64,000 nt of DNA from Pantoea agglomerans NBRC 102470 (GCF_001598475.1 NZ_BCZA01000001.1:186001-250000), one strand, 5' to 3'; shown: positions 39,051 through 49,125, numbered from the stretch's first letter. Translations and numbers: made by a program. The notes: a model not told the origin generated them from the sequence alone.

Positions 39051-39124
39051 CAAAAGGCGGTCACCGCCAGCCCGGCAAAGAATCCTCCCTCTTTGCCACG
39101 CGCACTGCGCAAATATGCACTCTT

Positions 39125-39134
39125 ACTCAGGAGC
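39125..39134 (+). promoter_or_regulatory. ptsG ribosome site with SgrS-pairing sequence
   Basis: ACTCAGGAGC directly before the ptsG start is the same as the segment of E. coli ptsG mRNA paired by the small RNA SgrS during sugar-phosphate stress. SgrS itself is not in the window, so control is inferred. Confidence 0.6.
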
Positions 39135-39142
39135 TTCACGCT

Positions 39143-40579
39143 ATGTTCAAAAATGCTTTTGCCAACCTTCAAAAGGTCGGTAAATCGCTGATGCTGCCGG
39201 TATCGGTTCTGCCGATTGCCGGTATTTTGTTAGGGGTCGGTTCAGCCAATTTCAGCTGGTTACCTGCAGTGGTTTCGCATGTGATGGCAGAAGCGGGTGG
39301 ATCGGTGTTCGCCAACATGCCGCTGATTTTCGCTATTGGTGTGGCGCTGGGCTTTACCAATAATGACGGCGTTTCGGCACTGGCAGCGGTTGTTGCCTAT
39401 GGCATCATGGTGAAAACCATGGCGGTAGTTGCCCCGCTGGTGCTGCATCTGCCTGCGGCGGAGATCGAGGCTAAACACCTCGCCGACACCGGGGTACTGG
39501 GCGGTATTATCGCCGGCTCTATTGCCGCGTACATGTTTAATCGCTTCTACCGCATCAAGCTGCCAGAATATCTGGGCTTCTTTGCCGGTAAGCGTTTTGT
39601 GCCGATTATTTCCGGTCTGGCAGCTATCATTCTCGGCGTACTGCTCTCCTTTATCTGGCCACCGATAGGTTCCGCGATTCAGGAGTTCTCGCAGTGGGCA
39701 GCCTATCAAAACCCGGTTGTCGCCTTTGGTATTTATGGCGTAATTGAACGTGCGTTGGTGCCATTTGGTCTGCATCACATCTGGAACGTTCCTTTCCAGA
39801 TGCAGATCGGTGAATACACCAATGCGGCAGGTCAGGTGTTCCACGGTGATATCCCGCGCTATATGGCGGGTGACCCGACCGCAGGTAAACTCTCTGGCGG
39901 CTTCCTGTTCAAAATGTACGGTCTGCCAGCGGCAGCGATTGCTATCTGGCATTCAGCGAAGCCTGAAAATCGCGCCAAAGTGGGCGGTATCATGATCTCC
40001 GCCGCGCTGACCGCATTCCTGACCGGTATCACCGAACCGATTGAATTCTCATTCATGTTCGTGGCACCAATCCTGTATGTGATCCATGCGCTGCTGGCGG
40101 GTCTGGCATTCCCAATCTGTATCCTGCTTGGGATGCGTGATGGCACCAGCTTCTCTCACGGTCTGATCGACTTTATCGTCCTGAGCGGCAACAGCAGTAA
40201 AATCTGGCTGTTCCCGATTGTTGGTATCATCTATGGTCTGGTTTACTACACCATATTCCGTGTACTGATCGCGAAGCTGGATCTGAAAACACCTGGCCGT
40301 GAAGAGAGCAGCAGCAGCGAGCAATCTACCGCGACCGGTACAGAGATGGCGGGCAAACTGGTGGCGGCGTTTGGTGGTAAAGAGAACATCACCAACCTGG
40401 ATGCCTGTATCACCCGTTTACGTGTCAGCGTCGCCGATGTGGCGAAAGTGGATCAGACTGAACTGAAAAACCTCGGCGCCCGTGGCGTGGTGGTTGCCGG
40501 TTCCGGTGTGCAGGCGATTTTCGGGACTAAATCCGATAACCTGAAAACCGATATGGATGATTACATCCGCAGCATGTAA
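39143..40579 (+). CDS. ptsG: Glucose PTS permease EIICB(Glc)
   Basis: A 478-residue membrane permease that imports and phosphorylates glucose using phosphate from EIIA(Glc). The EIIC membrane domain covers residues 1-about 385 ([56 protein letters not shown]). The EIIB domain at the C-terminus has the phosphorylated Cys422 in [13 protein letters not shown]. coli PtsG is 477 residues. Upstream sequence shows an Mlc-like operator and an SgrS-like target. It is followed by a terminator shared with the convergent gene. Confidence 0.97.
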   Translation: MFKNAFANLQKVGKSLMLPVSVLPIAGILLGVGSANFSWLPAVVSHVMAEAGGSVFANMPLIFAIGVALGFTNNDGVSALAAVVAYGIMVKTMAVVAPLVLHLPAAEIEAKHLADTGVLGGIIAGSIAAYMFNRFYRIKLPEYLGFFAGKRFVPIISGLAAIILGVLLSFIWPPIGSAIQEFSQWAAYQNPVVAFGIYGVIERALVPFGLHHIWNVPFQMQIGEYTNAAGQVFHGDIPRYMAGDPTAGKLSGGFLFKMYGLPAAAIAIWHSAKPENRAKVGGIMISAALTAFLTGITEPIEFSFMFVAPILYVIHALLAGLAFPICILLGMRDGTSFSHGLIDFIVLSGNSSKIWLFPIVGIIYGLVYYTIFRVLIAKLDLKTPGREESSSSEQSTATGTEMAGKLVAAFGGKENITNLDACITRLRVSVADVAKVDQTELKNLGARGVVVAGSGVQAIFGTKSDNLKTDMDDYIRSM

Positions 40580-40594
40580 TGATTTACAGCGATG

Positions 40595-40624
40595 AAAAAG
40601 CCCCGCTAAGCGGGGCTTTTTTTT
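40595..40624 (+). terminator. Terminator after ptsG (shared)
   Basis: AAAAAGCCCCGCTTAG-like hairpin: AAAAGCCCCGC / GCGGGGCTTTT around a 2-3 base loop, with eight T in a row. It also serves the convergent GH105 gene. Confidence 0.92.
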
Positions 40625-40633
40625 GGCCGGGAT

Positions 40634-41773
40634 TCAGAGGTAAACGCGCAGATACTCTGTCAGGCATAGCAGGGCCATCGCCTGGCCGTAGGGCATAGAG
40701 GTCAGAGGAACCGTGCGGTAGTAATCCAGATCCTTGCCCATTGCGGTACCAAAGGAGACCTGTTTTAACTCGCCATCGTCATCAATATTGGCAATCACGC
40801 CGCGCAACGCTTTTTCTGCCACCTCGCGATACTCCGCGGGCAGATAACGCTTACGAACCCCTTTCAGAATGCCATAGGCAAACCCGGCGGTGGCGGAGGC
40901 TTCCGGGTAGCTGTGCGGATCATCAAGCAGGGTGTGCCACAATCCGCTGCTGTGCTGACACTCCCTGAGCGCTTTAACCTGGGTCTCCAGCACCTGCTGC
41001 AGAAAACGGCGGGTAGCGTGATGCTCAGGCCAGTTCATCATCTCCAGGAAGTCGGGAATGACAATCGTCACCCAGCTGTTACCGCGCGCCCAGCGTGCAT
41101 CAGCAAAGTTATGGCGGCCGTCAAAGTTCCAGCCGTGGAACCATAAGCCGGTTTTGCGATCCATCAAATACTGGGTGTGCAGCAGGAACTGATAACTCGC
41201 TTCTTCAATCCACTCATCGCGCTTCAGCAACTGGCCAATTTTAGCCAGCGCCATTACGCTCATCATCAGCGTATCGTCCCAGAGCTGCTGCGGGTTTTCG
41301 TTGTTATAGACAATGTGCTGCAGGCCGCCCTGTTCGGTACGCGGCATCTCATACATAACCCATTCTGCCCAGCGCTCCAGCACCGGCACCCAGGCCGGAT
41401 TCCCGGTCTCTTCGTAACGGTAGGCCAGCGTCAGAAAAGGACAAACGGTATTCACATTTTTGGTCGGCGTGCCTTCCGCCAGACGCTGCGTAAACCACTC
41501 ATCAATAATGGCCAGCGTCTGCTGGTCACCGGTCTGCTGATAGTAGTGCAGCATGCCATACAGACCGATGCCGTGTGTCCATTCCCAACCCGCCCAGCCT
41601 TTGGTATCAATCACCCGGCCATCGTCCAGCCGTAATAAAAATTCGCCTGTCTCATCGGTGATGTTAACCAGATTCTGTGTCAGCTTTTGAATCAGCTGTA
41701 CCAGTTCGCTGCGTGGCAACAGATGTTCGGGCTGGCACAATAATTTGCTGTGTTTAACGGGAAATACAGTCAT
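40634..41773 (-). CDS. GH105 unsaturated rhamnogalacturonyl hydrolase
   Basis: A 379-residue cytoplasmic enzyme of the GH88/GH105 type (YesR/YteR/RhiN). It would remove the unsaturated galacturonyl group from rhamnogalacturonan fragments left by a lyase, giving a ketose-type acid. Visible blocks: TKGWAGWEWTHGIGLYGMLHYY, WDDTLMMSVMAL (with the likely catalytic Asp in WDD), WFHGWNF, ADARWARGNSWV and SSGLWHTLLDD. No signal peptide, so it acts on imported oligosaccharides. It is 3 bases from the transporter upstream and probably shares its promoter and KdgR site. RhiN of Dickeya is the closest named relative I can suggest. Confidence 0.85.
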   Translation of the reverse strand: MTVFPVKHSKLLCQPEHLLPRSELVQLIQKLTQNLVNITDETGEFLLRLDDGRVIDTKGWAGWEWTHGIGLYGMLHYYQQTGDQQTLAIIDEWFTQRLAEGTPTKNVNTVCPFLTLAYRYEETGNPAWVPVLERWAEWVMYEMPRTEQGGLQHIVYNNENPQQLWDDTLMMSVMALAKIGQLLKRDEWIEEASYQFLLHTQYLMDRKTGLWFHGWNFDGRHNFADARWARGNSWVTIVIPDFLEMMNWPEHHATRRFLQQVLETQVKALRECQHSSGLWHTLLDDPHSYPEASATAGFAYGILKGVRKRYLPAEYREVAEKALRGVIANIDDDGELKQVSFGTAMGKDLDYYRTVPLTSMPYGQAMALLCLTEYLRVYL

Positions 41774-41776
41774 GGT

Positions 41777-43375
41777 TTATTCCTGTCGTTTTAAGGTCGG
41801 GTTTAAAGAAGGGTTTAAAGTGGGATGTGCGGACAATTTTTCCGGCGCTGACTTATTACGATTAAGGAAGCCAATGTTGTTGTTGCCCCAGAGGTTTTCG
41901 TAAGGCATGCCAGCCAGCGTTTCTACAATTCCGCGTGCTTCCGGCGTGATGCTTTCCGGCACGATGCGGCCCGCGTCGCGCATCTTCAGCGTCTCCTGGC
42001 GCAGCACAGTGTGGGTCTGCAGATTAAGCTTAAAGCGCAGTGACACGATAAAGCCGCAGGCCAGTACGGCCACAGTGCCAATGCTGAGAATCGCCAGAAT
42101 AGTGTGGCTGACGCCGGGTACCTGGGTCGCCTGGCCAGAAACAAAGCCGGAGAGCTGCAGCACGATACCGACCAGCATAACTGCGCCAGCCTGCGACGCT
42201 TTACGCGTCAGGGTCATGATGCCGGCAAAAATCCCTTCACGGCGCTGTCCGGTGATCACCTCATCCACATCGGCGATATAGGTATAGGTGTTCCACGGCA
42301 CATAGTTGATGCCGCCACGTCCCAGGCCTGCCAGGGCAGAGATCACCAACAGCAGTGACATGTTGTCGTTCATTCCGGCATACCACAATCCAGCGTAGGA
42401 GAGCGCCGCAAGGCCAAACAGCACAGCCACCAGACGGTAGGCGGGCGCGGGTCCCATGCGGATGCAGAGCGGGATCATCGCCATCACGGCAATAAACTGC
42501 AGCACCGCCATGGTGCCCATCAGGCTGGAGGCGACCTGAGCGCTCTGCATCAGCACAAATACCACATACCAGGTAAAGACGGCGTTAAACACATCCTGGG
42601 CGATATAGCCGCCGAGGTACATGCCAAGGTGCTGGCGGAAGATGCGGATGCGTAAGGTTGAAGCCAGCTCGACATAGAGCCGCTTGAGATTCTGCATCAG
42701 CGTCAGCTGCTGCTTTTCCTGTTCTGCACGGCGTGACTCGGCGGAAAAGTCATCTGGGTGACGCTCCCAGGTAAAGCACCACACCAGCGTCAGCACCAGC
42801 GCGCAGATTACCGAGAACACCAGACTGGCGTAGAAGAAGGAGAGAGGATTATCTTTGCCCAGCATACCCAGCAAAATACCGGGTAAAAAGGCAGCCAGAA
42901 TGGCCGACAGCTGAGCCAGGCCGATGCGGGCACCGGAGAAGCGGGTTTTCTGTTTGAAATCGTCGGTCATTTCCGGCACCAGCGTTTCATACGGCACCAG
43001 GATCATGGTGTAGACGATATCAAACAGCAGATACGTGCAGAGATACCACCAGAAACTCATGTCGCTGAGCCACATCAGGCTATAACTGAATACAGAGGGT
43101 ATGCCGAGCAGGATAAAAAATTTGCGGCGGCCAAAGCGTTTGCCCAGCCAGGTCGAACCGAAGTTATCGGTCAGAAAGCCCATTAGCGGACTGACTATCG
43201 CATCCAGCACGCGGGCAGCGGCAAAGATCAGCGTGGCCTGAATCGGGGTTAACCCACAAAAGGTGGTGTAAAAATAGAGCAACCAGGCGGCGGTCAGCGC
43301 CGTGGTGCCTGCTCCAAGAAAATCTCCGGAACCGTAGGCCAGATAGTGGCCAAGACCAATTTTACGTGAGCGCAT
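41777..43375 (-). CDS. GPH-family oligosaccharide transporter, RhiT-like
   Basis: A 532-residue twelve-helix transporter of the glycoside-pentoside-hexuronide:cation symporter family. MRSRKIGLGHYLAYGSGDFLGAGTTALTAAWLLYFYTTF is the family N-terminus, SPLMGFLTDN and TWLGKRFGRRKFFILLGIPS form the conserved loop 2-3 motif, and VPYETLVPEMTDDFKQKTRF is the GPH signature. The C-terminal tail is long and Asn/Pro-rich. Coupling with the GH105 enzyme predicts uptake of rhamnogalacturonides. It occupies the place of fhuE in E. coli. Substrate specificity is inferred from context. Confidence 0.8.
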   Translation of the reverse strand: MRSRKIGLGHYLAYGSGDFLGAGTTALTAAWLLYFYTTFCGLTPIQATLIFAAARVLDAIVSPLMGFLTDNFGSTWLGKRFGRRKFFILLGIPSVFSYSLMWLSDMSFWWYLCTYLLFDIVYTMILVPYETLVPEMTDDFKQKTRFSGARIGLAQLSAILAAFLPGILLGMLGKDNPLSFFYASLVFSVICALVLTLVWCFTWERHPDDFSAESRRAEQEKQQLTLMQNLKRLYVELASTLRIRIFRQHLGMYLGGYIAQDVFNAVFTWYVVFVLMQSAQVASSLMGTMAVLQFIAVMAMIPLCIRMGPAPAYRLVAVLFGLAALSYAGLWYAGMNDNMSLLLVISALAGLGRGGINYVPWNTYTYIADVDEVITGQRREGIFAGIMTLTRKASQAGAVMLVGIVLQLSGFVSGQATQVPGVSHTILAILSIGTVAVLACGFIVSLRFKLNLQTHTVLRQETLKMRDAGRIVPESITPEARGIVETLAGMPYENLWGNNNIGFLNRNKSAPEKLSAHPTLNPSLNPTLKRQE

Positions 43376-43739
43376 GTCTGATGCTCCTTGATGTTTATGG
43401 CGGTTTATCCCTGGTGACGCCGGTCATCTCACCCGGACTGGTTAGCAAAGTAGAACTGACGGGGCGGCTAAACCTTCGCAATTTGGCAAGTGCTGGCGCT
43501 GAAGTGGCAGTCATACAAAGAAAAGGGTGGCGAAATTCTAATTTATAAAACAGCGTTTCATTTTCTGGTGTGGCAGGGGCGTTGTTAGCATTCTGAACAG
43601 CGTGCGGGTCACGGAGAGAGGGTGCTGCTGCAAAGGCAGGCGAACAATGCAAGAAAAGTGGTCCTGAGGTTGAAAGAAAACAAATTTCTCCCGCATACTG
43701 ATTGATTAAGACTCAGGCTAAAGCTAAAGGAATTGCACC
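43376..43739. other. Divergent gap between the transporter and hinT
   Basis: 364 gene-free bases holding the start regions of the transporter (minus) and hinT (plus). The only specific element I can read is the KdgR-like box at 43543-43563. A loose TTGAAA-N18-CATACT promoter for hinT begins near 43665. Confidence 0.5.
43543..43563 (-). promoter_or_regulatory. KdgR-like operator
   Basis: The 16-base right part AAACAGCGTTTCATTT matches the KdgR consensus AAATGAAACANTGTTTCATTT at all but one informative base; the left 5 bases match less well. It lies about 170 bases before the transporter start. KdgR represses pectin-degradation genes in Dickeya, Pectobacterium and Erwinia until 2-keto-3-deoxygluconate builds up, which fits the function of the two genes. 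Confidence 0.65.
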
Positions 43740-44090
43740 ATGGCAGAAGAAACCATTTTTAGTAAAATTATCCGCCGCGAAATCCCCGCTGATGTGGTTT
43801 ATCAGGATGAGCTGGTCACTGCCTTCCGCGACATTTCGCCCAAAGCGCCGACCCATATTTTAATCGTGCCGAATGTGCTGATCCCAACGGTCAACGAGGC
43901 GGAAGCGGCGCATGAGCATGCGCTGGGACGTATGTTTACTACCGCGGCGAAAATCGCCCGTCAGGAAGGTATCGATCAAAATGGTTATCGTCTGATTGTA
44001 AACTGCAATCAACATGGTGGTCAGGAGGTTTATCACATTCATATGCATCTGCTGGGCGGTGAACCGCTGGGACCGATGCTCTCTAACTGA
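43740..44090 (+). CDS. hinT: Purine nucleoside phosphoramidase HinT
   Basis: A 116-residue HIT-family hydrolase that cleaves AMP-lysine-type phosphoramidates. The HIT triad is in [39 protein letters not shown] is the conserved start. E. coli HinT is 119 residues and the C-terminal tail is slightly shorter here. AAAGGAATTGCACC precedes the ATG. It leads the series hinT-ycfL-lpoB-thiK-nagZ-ycfP. Confidence 0.96.
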   Translation: MAEETIFSKIIRREIPADVVYQDELVTAFRDISPKAPTHILIVPNVLIPTVNEAEAAHEHALGRMFTTAAKIARQEGIDQNGYRLIVNCNQHGGQEVYHIHMHLLGGEPLGPMLSN

Positions 44091-44110
44091 CCTGATAACG
44101 GAAGCGTGCT

Positions 44111-44479
44111 ATGCGATCCTGGCTGACTGGCCTGCCGATCCTGCTCTGCCTGACGGCCTGCAGCAGTGAAAAACCGATGATCAATACGTCACAGTCGCTG
44201 GTGATGGAGTCCTCTGTGCTGTCGGCAGGGATCATTACCGATGAACCGACGCTGGATGAGAACGATGGACTAAAGCGTGCCACCAGCGTGCTCTATAATC
44301 AGCGCGAAACACCGGTTGTTGTGCACTATCGTTACTACTGGTATGACGACAAAGGGCTGGAAATCACCCCGCAGGAACCGGCGCAGACCGTTACCGTTCC
44401 GGCGCAGGGCAGCATTATCGCCACTTCGCAACTGGGTAACCTGACGGCCAGCAAGGTTCGTCTTTATCTCTATCTTTAA
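44111..44479 (+). CDS. ycfL: DUF1425 lipoprotein YcfL
   Basis: A 122-residue predicted lipoprotein. Signal MRSWLTGLPILLCLTACSS ends in the lipobox CLTAC. The mature part (SLVMESSVLSAGIITDEPTLDE, then TPVVVHYRYYWYDDKGLEI) is the YcfL/DUF1425 domain. It is always found beside lpoB in enterobacteria, suggesting a role with penicillin-binding protein activation, but none is proven. Length is 125 in E. coli. The gap to lpoB is 11 bases. Confidence 0.9.
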   Translation: MRSWLTGLPILLCLTACSSEKPMINTSQSLVMESSVLSAGIITDEPTLDENDGLKRATSVLYNQRETPVVVHYRYYWYDDKGLEITPQEPAQTVTVPAQGSIIATSQLGNLTASKVRLYLYL

Positions 44480-44490
44480 GGATTTTCTAC

Positions 44491-45084
44491 GTGATACGCA
44501 GTGTTAATCGTACCGGAGCGCTCCTGATGGCGCTCATTCTGACCGGCTGTGTGGTGAAACAGCAGCAGCCTGCACCGGTTGAACCGACCCAGCCTGTGGA
44601 GCCGGTGCAGCCCGTTCCACAACCTGAACCGGTGCCGCAACCGCAGCCTGTGCCGCAGCCACCGAAACTGGTCACTATCAACTGGGATGCCAGCGTTCAG
44701 CCGCTGGTGGCGCAGATGTTACAGGCTGCCAGCGCCGAGCCGGGCAGCGTGTTGCTGGTGGATCGGGTTAAAAACAGCACCAACGGTGCGCTGCAAAGCG
44801 AGAAAGCGACGGCAGCTATCCAGAATGCGCTGAATAACAACGGCAAATTCACCCTGGTTTCTGCTGACCAACTGGCGCAGGCCAAGCAGACGCTGGGATT
44901 ATCGCCGGATGACAGCCTGAACTCGCGCAGTAAAGCGATTGGCCTGGCGCGTAACGTTAACGCTCAGTATGTGCTCTACAGCAACGCGCGTGGCGATGTC
45001 AAAGCGCCGACGCTGCAAATGCAACTGATGCTGGTCCAGACAGGCGAGATCATCTGGTCCGGCAACGGCATTGCACAGAATTAA
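44491..45084 (+). CDS. lpoB: Penicillin-binding protein activator LpoB
   Basis: A 197-residue outer-membrane lipoprotein that reaches through the periplasm to stimulate PBP1b. GTG start. Lipobox LILTGC gives a lipidated Cys near residue 20. A Pro/Gln/Val-rich flexible linker (many PQPEPVPQPQ-type units, residues 24-65) is followed by the globular domain (DASVQPLVAQMLQAASAEPGSVLLVDRVKNSTNG). The E. coli protein is 213 residues, with a longer linker. Its end overlaps the predicted thiK start. Confidence 0.94.
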   Translation: MIRSVNRTGALLMALILTGCVVKQQQPAPVEPTQPVEPVQPVPQPEPVPQPQPVPQPPKLVTINWDASVQPLVAQMLQAASAEPGSVLLVDRVKNSTNGALQSEKATAAIQNALNNNGKFTLVSADQLAQAKQTLGLSPDDSLNSRSKAIGLARNVNAQYVLYSNARGDVKAPTLQMQLMLVQTGEIIWSGNGIAQN

Positions 45085-45883
45085 TCCCGCTTTCCAGCGG
45101 ATGATTCAGCAGGTCACCGGCGAACCAGAAAAGAAATCCTTTATCCCGCTTGCCGGTCTGACCGGACATAGCCAGAAGATTGTCAGCCCGCGCGGAACTT
45201 TTATCGCGCGGGCGGCACCGCAACCGGTTATTCCGTTTGTGGATCGGCAGCGCGAATTCCGTCTGTTACGCAAACTGCAAGCCAGCGGAGTGGCACCGCA
45301 GCCCGTGGCGGGCCATCGTCAGGGGATTATCCTGACCTGGTGCGCAGGCGAAGCGCTGGATGAACACCGTTTCAGCCAGCAGCGTCCACAGATCGTGGCA
45401 CTGCTACAGCAGCTGCATCAGCAGCCGCTGACCGGCTATCGTCTGCAGTTGTTGCCGCTGTTATGGCGCTACTGGCAGCTCACTCCACAGCGGCATCACC
45501 GCTGGTTGCGGGCGCTGAGACGTCTGACGCAGCAGGGTGAACCTCACCCGCTGCGGCTGGCTCCGCTGCACATGGATCTGCATGCCGGAAATGTCATACA
45601 AGGTCCCGAAGGTCTGCGTCTGATCGACTGGGAGTATGCCGCCGATGGCGACGTGGCGCTGGAGCTGGCGGCTGTCTGTGCCAGCGATCCGCAGCACCAG
45701 GCCGAGTGGCTGGCTGAGTATGCCGCGGCGATGCAGCTGCCGCTCACCGCGCTGGTGCAGCAGGTCAGACGCTGGCAGCCCTGGCTGCAGTTGCTGATGG
45801 CCAGCTGGTATCAGCTCCGTGCCGGTCAGCGTGACGACGACACATTACAACAGCTGGCTCGACAGAGCTGGGAACAGATTTAA
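45071..45883 (+). CDS. thiK: Thiamine kinase
   Basis: A 270-residue aminoglycoside-phosphotransferase-like kinase that phosphorylates thiamine for salvage. The catalytic loop is LHMDLHAGNVI (HxDxxxxN), followed by the metal motif LIDWEYAADGDVALELA. E. coli ThiK is 274 residues. A TTG start overlapping lpoB gives this length; an ATG at 45101 is possible and would shorten the N-terminus by ten residues. Neither has a clear ribosome site. The N-terminal region is less conserved than the C-terminal half, as in other ThiK proteins. Confidence 0.88.
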   Translation: MHRINPAFQRMIQQVTGEPEKKSFIPLAGLTGHSQKIVSPRGTFIARAAPQPVIPFVDRQREFRLLRKLQASGVAPQPVAGHRQGIILTWCAGEALDEHRFSQQRPQIVALLQQLHQQPLTGYRLQLLPLLWRYWQLTPQRHHRWLRALRRLTQQGEPHPLRLAPLHMDLHAGNVIQGPEGLRLIDWEYAADGDVALELAAVCASDPQHQAEWLAEYAAAMQLPLTALVQQVRRWQPWLQLLMASWYQLRAGQRDDDTLQQLARQSWEQI

Positions 45884-45922
45884 TCGCGTTACGCAGGTGC
45901 GTTTCGCTACAGGATTCATGAT

Positions 45923-46963
45923 ATGAGATCAGATTTACCCGGCCCACTGATGCTTGACGTCGAGGGTTATGAACTGGATGGCGAAGAGCGCGACATCCTG
46001 CAGCATCCGCTGGTGGGCGGTTTAATTTTATTTGCCCGAAATTATCATGATCCCGCTCAGCTGGCAGAGCTGGTGCGGCAGATCCGCGCCGCCTCTCACA
46101 CCCGGCTGGTAGTGGCGGTGGATCAGGAGGGCGGTCGCGTGCAGCGTTTCCGTGACGGCTTCACCCAACTGCCTGCCATGCAATCTTTTGCTGCGTTGCA
46201 CGACCTGGATACCGCCGGTGAACTGGCGCAACAGGCGGGATGGCAAATGGCGGCCGAGATGATCGCCATGGATATCGATATCAGCTTTGCGCCGGTACTC
46301 GATATTGGTCATATCAGCGCCGCGATTGGCGACCGTTCTTTCCATGCCGATCCGGCCATCGCCCTTGATGTCGCCCGCCGCTTTATTGCGGGGATGCACG
46401 AGGCGGGCATGAAGACTACGGGCAAACATTTTCCGGGTCACGGTGCGGTGAGTGCGGATTCGCATAAAGAGACCCCACGCGATCCGCGGGACGAAAAGAC
46501 GCTGCGTGAGCATGACATGGCAATCTTCAGCAAGCTGATTACCGAACAGGCGCTGGACGCCATCATGCCCGCACACGTCATCTACTCCGAAGTTGATCCG
46601 CTGCCCGCCAGTGGTTCGCCATACTGGCTTAAAACCGTGCTGCGTGAGCAACTGGGCTTTGACGGTATTATTTTCTCCGACGATCTGTCGATGGAGGGCG
46701 CAGCGGTGATGGGCAGCTATCCTGAGCGGGCGCAGCAGTCCCTTTCCGCGGGCTGTGACATGATTCTGGTCTGCAATCAGCGTCAGGGTGCCATCAGTGT
46801 ACTTGATAACCTGATCCCGGTCGGGTCAGAGCGGGTCACACAGCTGTATCATCAGGGCAGGTTTACCCGCGATGAACTGCGGGGGACGCATCGCTGGAAA
46901 AACAATGCTCAGCAACTGAGTGCGCTTCAGGAACGCTGGCTGGCTCATAAGGCGTCGTGGTAA
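45923..46963 (+). CDS. nagZ: Beta-N-acetylglucosaminidase NagZ
   Basis: A 346-residue cytoplasmic GH3 enzyme that removes GlcNAc from anhydro-muropeptides in peptidoglycan recycling, and so affects AmpC induction. [19 protein letters not shown] carries the catalytic Asp-His dyad; [15 protein letters not shown] and [18 protein letters not shown] (nucleophile Asp) are GH3 blocks. E. coli NagZ is 341 residues, and [28 protein letters not shown] matches it closely. It is preceded by thiK and followed by ycfP. Confidence 0.96.
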   Translation: MRSDLPGPLMLDVEGYELDGEERDILQHPLVGGLILFARNYHDPAQLAELVRQIRAASHTRLVVAVDQEGGRVQRFRDGFTQLPAMQSFAALHDLDTAGELAQQAGWQMAAEMIAMDIDISFAPVLDIGHISAAIGDRSFHADPAIALDVARRFIAGMHEAGMKTTGKHFPGHGAVSADSHKETPRDPRDEKTLREHDMAIFSKLITEQALDAIMPAHVIYSEVDPLPASGSPYWLKTVLREQLGFDGIIFSDDLSMEGAAVMGSYPERAQQSLSAGCDMILVCNQRQGAISVLDNLIPVGSERVTQLYHQGRFTRDELRGTHRWKNNAQQLSALQERWLAHKASW

Positions 46964-47003
46964 GCAGTGACTGCCCGGCGCTATCACTACCTTGAGGATT
47001 ATA

Positions 47004-47546
47004 ATGATCATCTATCTGCACGGTTTTGATTCCAACAGTCCGGGCAATCACGAAAAAGTGCTGCAACTGCAATTTATCGATCCTGACGTCAGGTTGATCA
47101 GTTACAGCACCCGCCATCCCAAACATGACATGCAGTTTCTGCTAAAAGAGACCGATAAGATGCTGACGCTTTCTGACGACGACCGGCCGCTGATTTGCGG
47201 CGTCGGACTGGGCGGCTTCTGGTCAGAGCGCATTGGATTTCTGTGCGGAATCCGCCAGGTGATTTTTAATCCCAACCTCTCGCCGCAGGCGAACATGGAA
47301 GGGAAGATTGACCGGCCGGAGGAGTATCAGGATATCGCAACGAAGTGCGTCAGCGATTTTCGCGAGCGTAATCGCGACCGCTGTCTGGCCATTCTCTCCC
47401 GTCACGATGAGGCGCTCGACAGCCAGCACATTGCTGACCAGCTGCATCCGTTTTATGAAATTGTCTGGGATGAGACGGAAGGGCACAAATTCAAAAATAT
47501 ATCCCCACATCTTAAGCGGATAAAAGCTTTTAAAACATTAGGTTAA
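47004..47546 (+). CDS. ycfP: YcfP / UPF0227 alpha-beta hydrolase-like protein
   Basis: A 180-residue protein, nearly identical to E. coli YcfP (same length). [19 protein letters not shown] and [28 protein letters not shown] look like an alpha/beta-hydrolase core, but no enzymatic reaction is established. The TTGAGGATTATA site decides the ATG at 47004 over an upstream start. Its gene follows nagZ by 40 bases, and a terminator follows it. Confidence 0.94.
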   Translation: MIIYLHGFDSNSPGNHEKVLQLQFIDPDVRLISYSTRHPKHDMQFLLKETDKMLTLSDDDRPLICGVGLGGFWSERIGFLCGIRQVIFNPNLSPQANMEGKIDRPEEYQDIATKCVSDFRERNRDRCLAILSRHDEALDSQHIADQLHPFYEIVWDETEGHKFKNISPHLKRIKAFKTLG

Positions 47547-47553
47547 GCAGCAA

Positions 47554-47577
47554 AGGCACCGCAAGGTGCCTGTTTTT
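47554..47577 (+). terminator. Terminator after ycfP
   Basis: AGGCACC / GGTGCCT stem with a GCAA tetraloop, then GTTTTT. Begins 7 bases past ycfP. Confidence 0.85.
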
Positions 47578-47610
47578 ATTACGTAATTATCTGAGTTTTA
47601 TTTTCCCGCT

Positions 47611-47624
47611 TTGATGTATATCAA
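47611..47624 (+). promoter_or_regulatory. FNR box upstream of ndh
   Basis: TTGAT-GTAT-ATCAA is an exact match to the FNR consensus TTGATNNNNATCAA. It is 148 bases before the ndh start. In E. coli FNR represses ndh without oxygen, so the same control is likely. Confidence 0.85.
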
Positions 47625-47758
47625 TATTCTTATGTTCTCCTCTTCCCGCCATGCTATTCTCCCAGCAGATTGCGATTTTAACTTCGCCAACCCTATGTTT
47701 CTTAAGGTTTAATTTAACCTTTGGTTAACTTTTGGTTCACAATTTGAGGGGGTCTTTG

Positions 47759-49063
47759 TTGACTACGTCTGTTAAGAAAATTGTTATTGTCGGAGGGGGA
47801 GCGGGCGGCCTGGAAATGGCCACGCAGCTGGGCCATAAACTGGGTCGTAAAAAGAAGGCCGAGATTATCCTGGTTGATCGTAACCACAGTCATTTGTGGA
47901 AGCCGCTGCTGCACGAAGTGGCGACCGGCTCAATGGACGAAGGCATTGATGCATTGAGCTATCTGGCTCATGCCCGCAATCACGGTTTTGAGTTCCAGCT
48001 GGGTTCGCTTACCGATATCGATCGCACCCGAAAAGTGATCCGCCTGGCCGAAGTGCTGAATGCGCAGGGCGAAGTGCTGGTGCCACAGCGTGAAGTGGCC
48101 TACGACCAGTTGGTAATGGCGCTGGGCAGCACCTCGAATGATTTCGGTACGCCGGGCGTCAAAGATCACTGCATCTTCCTGGATAATCCGCATCAGGCGC
48201 GTCGTTTCCATAACGAAATGCTCAACCTGTTCCTGAAATTCTCCGCCAGCGAAGGCCGGGTCGAGAAAGTTAACATCGCCATCGTGGGCGGCGGGGCAAC
48301 AGGCGTTGAGCTGTCAGCTGAATTGCACAACGCGGTGAAACAGCTGCACAGCTACGGCTTCAAAGGCCTGGGACGCGAAGCGCTGAATGTGACGCTGGTT
48401 GAAGCGGGTGAACGTATCCTGCCGGCACTGCCACCACGCATCTCTGCTGCGGCACATCAGGAGCTGACCAAGCTGGGCGTGCGCGTGCTGACGCAGACCA
48501 TGGTCACCAGCGCCGAGCGTAATGGCCTGAATACCAAAGGCGGTGAGTTTATCGAAGCCGATCTGATGGTCTGGGCGGCTGGGATTAAAGCACCCGACTT
48601 CCTGAAAGAGATTGGCGGACTGGAAACCAACCGCATCAATCAGCTGGTGGTCAAAGAGACGCTGCAAACCACGCTGGACGATGACATCTACGCGATTGGC
48701 GACTGCGCCTCCTGCGCCTTGCCGGGCGGCGGTTTTGTACCACCGCGCGCCCAGTCAGCGCATCAGATGGCTTCACGCGCCATGGAAAACATCCTGGCGC
48801 AGCGTGACGGTAAACCGCTGAAAGCCTATGTCTATAAAGATCATGGCTCGCTGGTATCGCTCTCCCGCTTCAGTACGGTCGGCAGCCTGATGGGCAACCT
48901 GATGCGTGGCTCAATGATGGTGGAAGGGCGCATCGCGCGCTTTGTCTATATCTCGCTTTACCGTATGCACCAGATTGCGCTGCACGGCTACTTCAAAACC
49001 GGGCTGATGATGCTGGTCGGCAGTATTAACCGGGTTATTCGTCCCCGGCTGAAGCTGCACTAA
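47759..49063 (+). CDS. ndh: NADH dehydrogenase II
   Basis: A 434-residue single-subunit, non-proton-pumping NADH:quinone oxidoreductase. [21 protein letters not shown] is the FAD motif and [20 protein letters not shown] the NADH motif. The amphipathic C-terminus ([30 protein letters not shown]) attaches it to the inner membrane. It uses a TTG start, as E. coli ndh does, with GAGGGGG before it. Almost identical to the E. coli protein (434 residues). An FNR box lies upstream. Confidence 0.97.
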   Translation: MTTSVKKIVIVGGGAGGLEMATQLGHKLGRKKKAEIILVDRNHSHLWKPLLHEVATGSMDEGIDALSYLAHARNHGFEFQLGSLTDIDRTRKVIRLAEVLNAQGEVLVPQREVAYDQLVMALGSTSNDFGTPGVKDHCIFLDNPHQARRFHNEMLNLFLKFSASEGRVEKVNIAIVGGGATGVELSAELHNAVKQLHSYGFKGLGREALNVTLVEAGERILPALPPRISAAAHQELTKLGVRVLTQTMVTSAERNGLNTKGGEFIEADLMVWAAGIKAPDFLKEIGGLETNRINQLVVKETLQTTLDDDIYAIGDCASCALPGGGFVPPRAQSAHQMASRAMENILAQRDGKPLKAYVYKDHGSLVSLSRFSTVGSLMGNLMRGSMMVEGRIARFVYISLYRMHQIALHGYFKTGLMMLVGSINRVIRPRLKLH

Positions 49064-49095
49064 GCAACAGCAATAACGCTGGCTAATTAATGTTA

Positions 49096-49125
49096 AGCCT
49101 CCTCCTTTATGAGGGGGCTTTTTTT
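49096..49125 (+). terminator. Terminator after ndh
   Basis: AGCCTCCTC / GAGGGGGCT stem with a CTTTAT-type loop and seven T. Confidence 0.85.
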
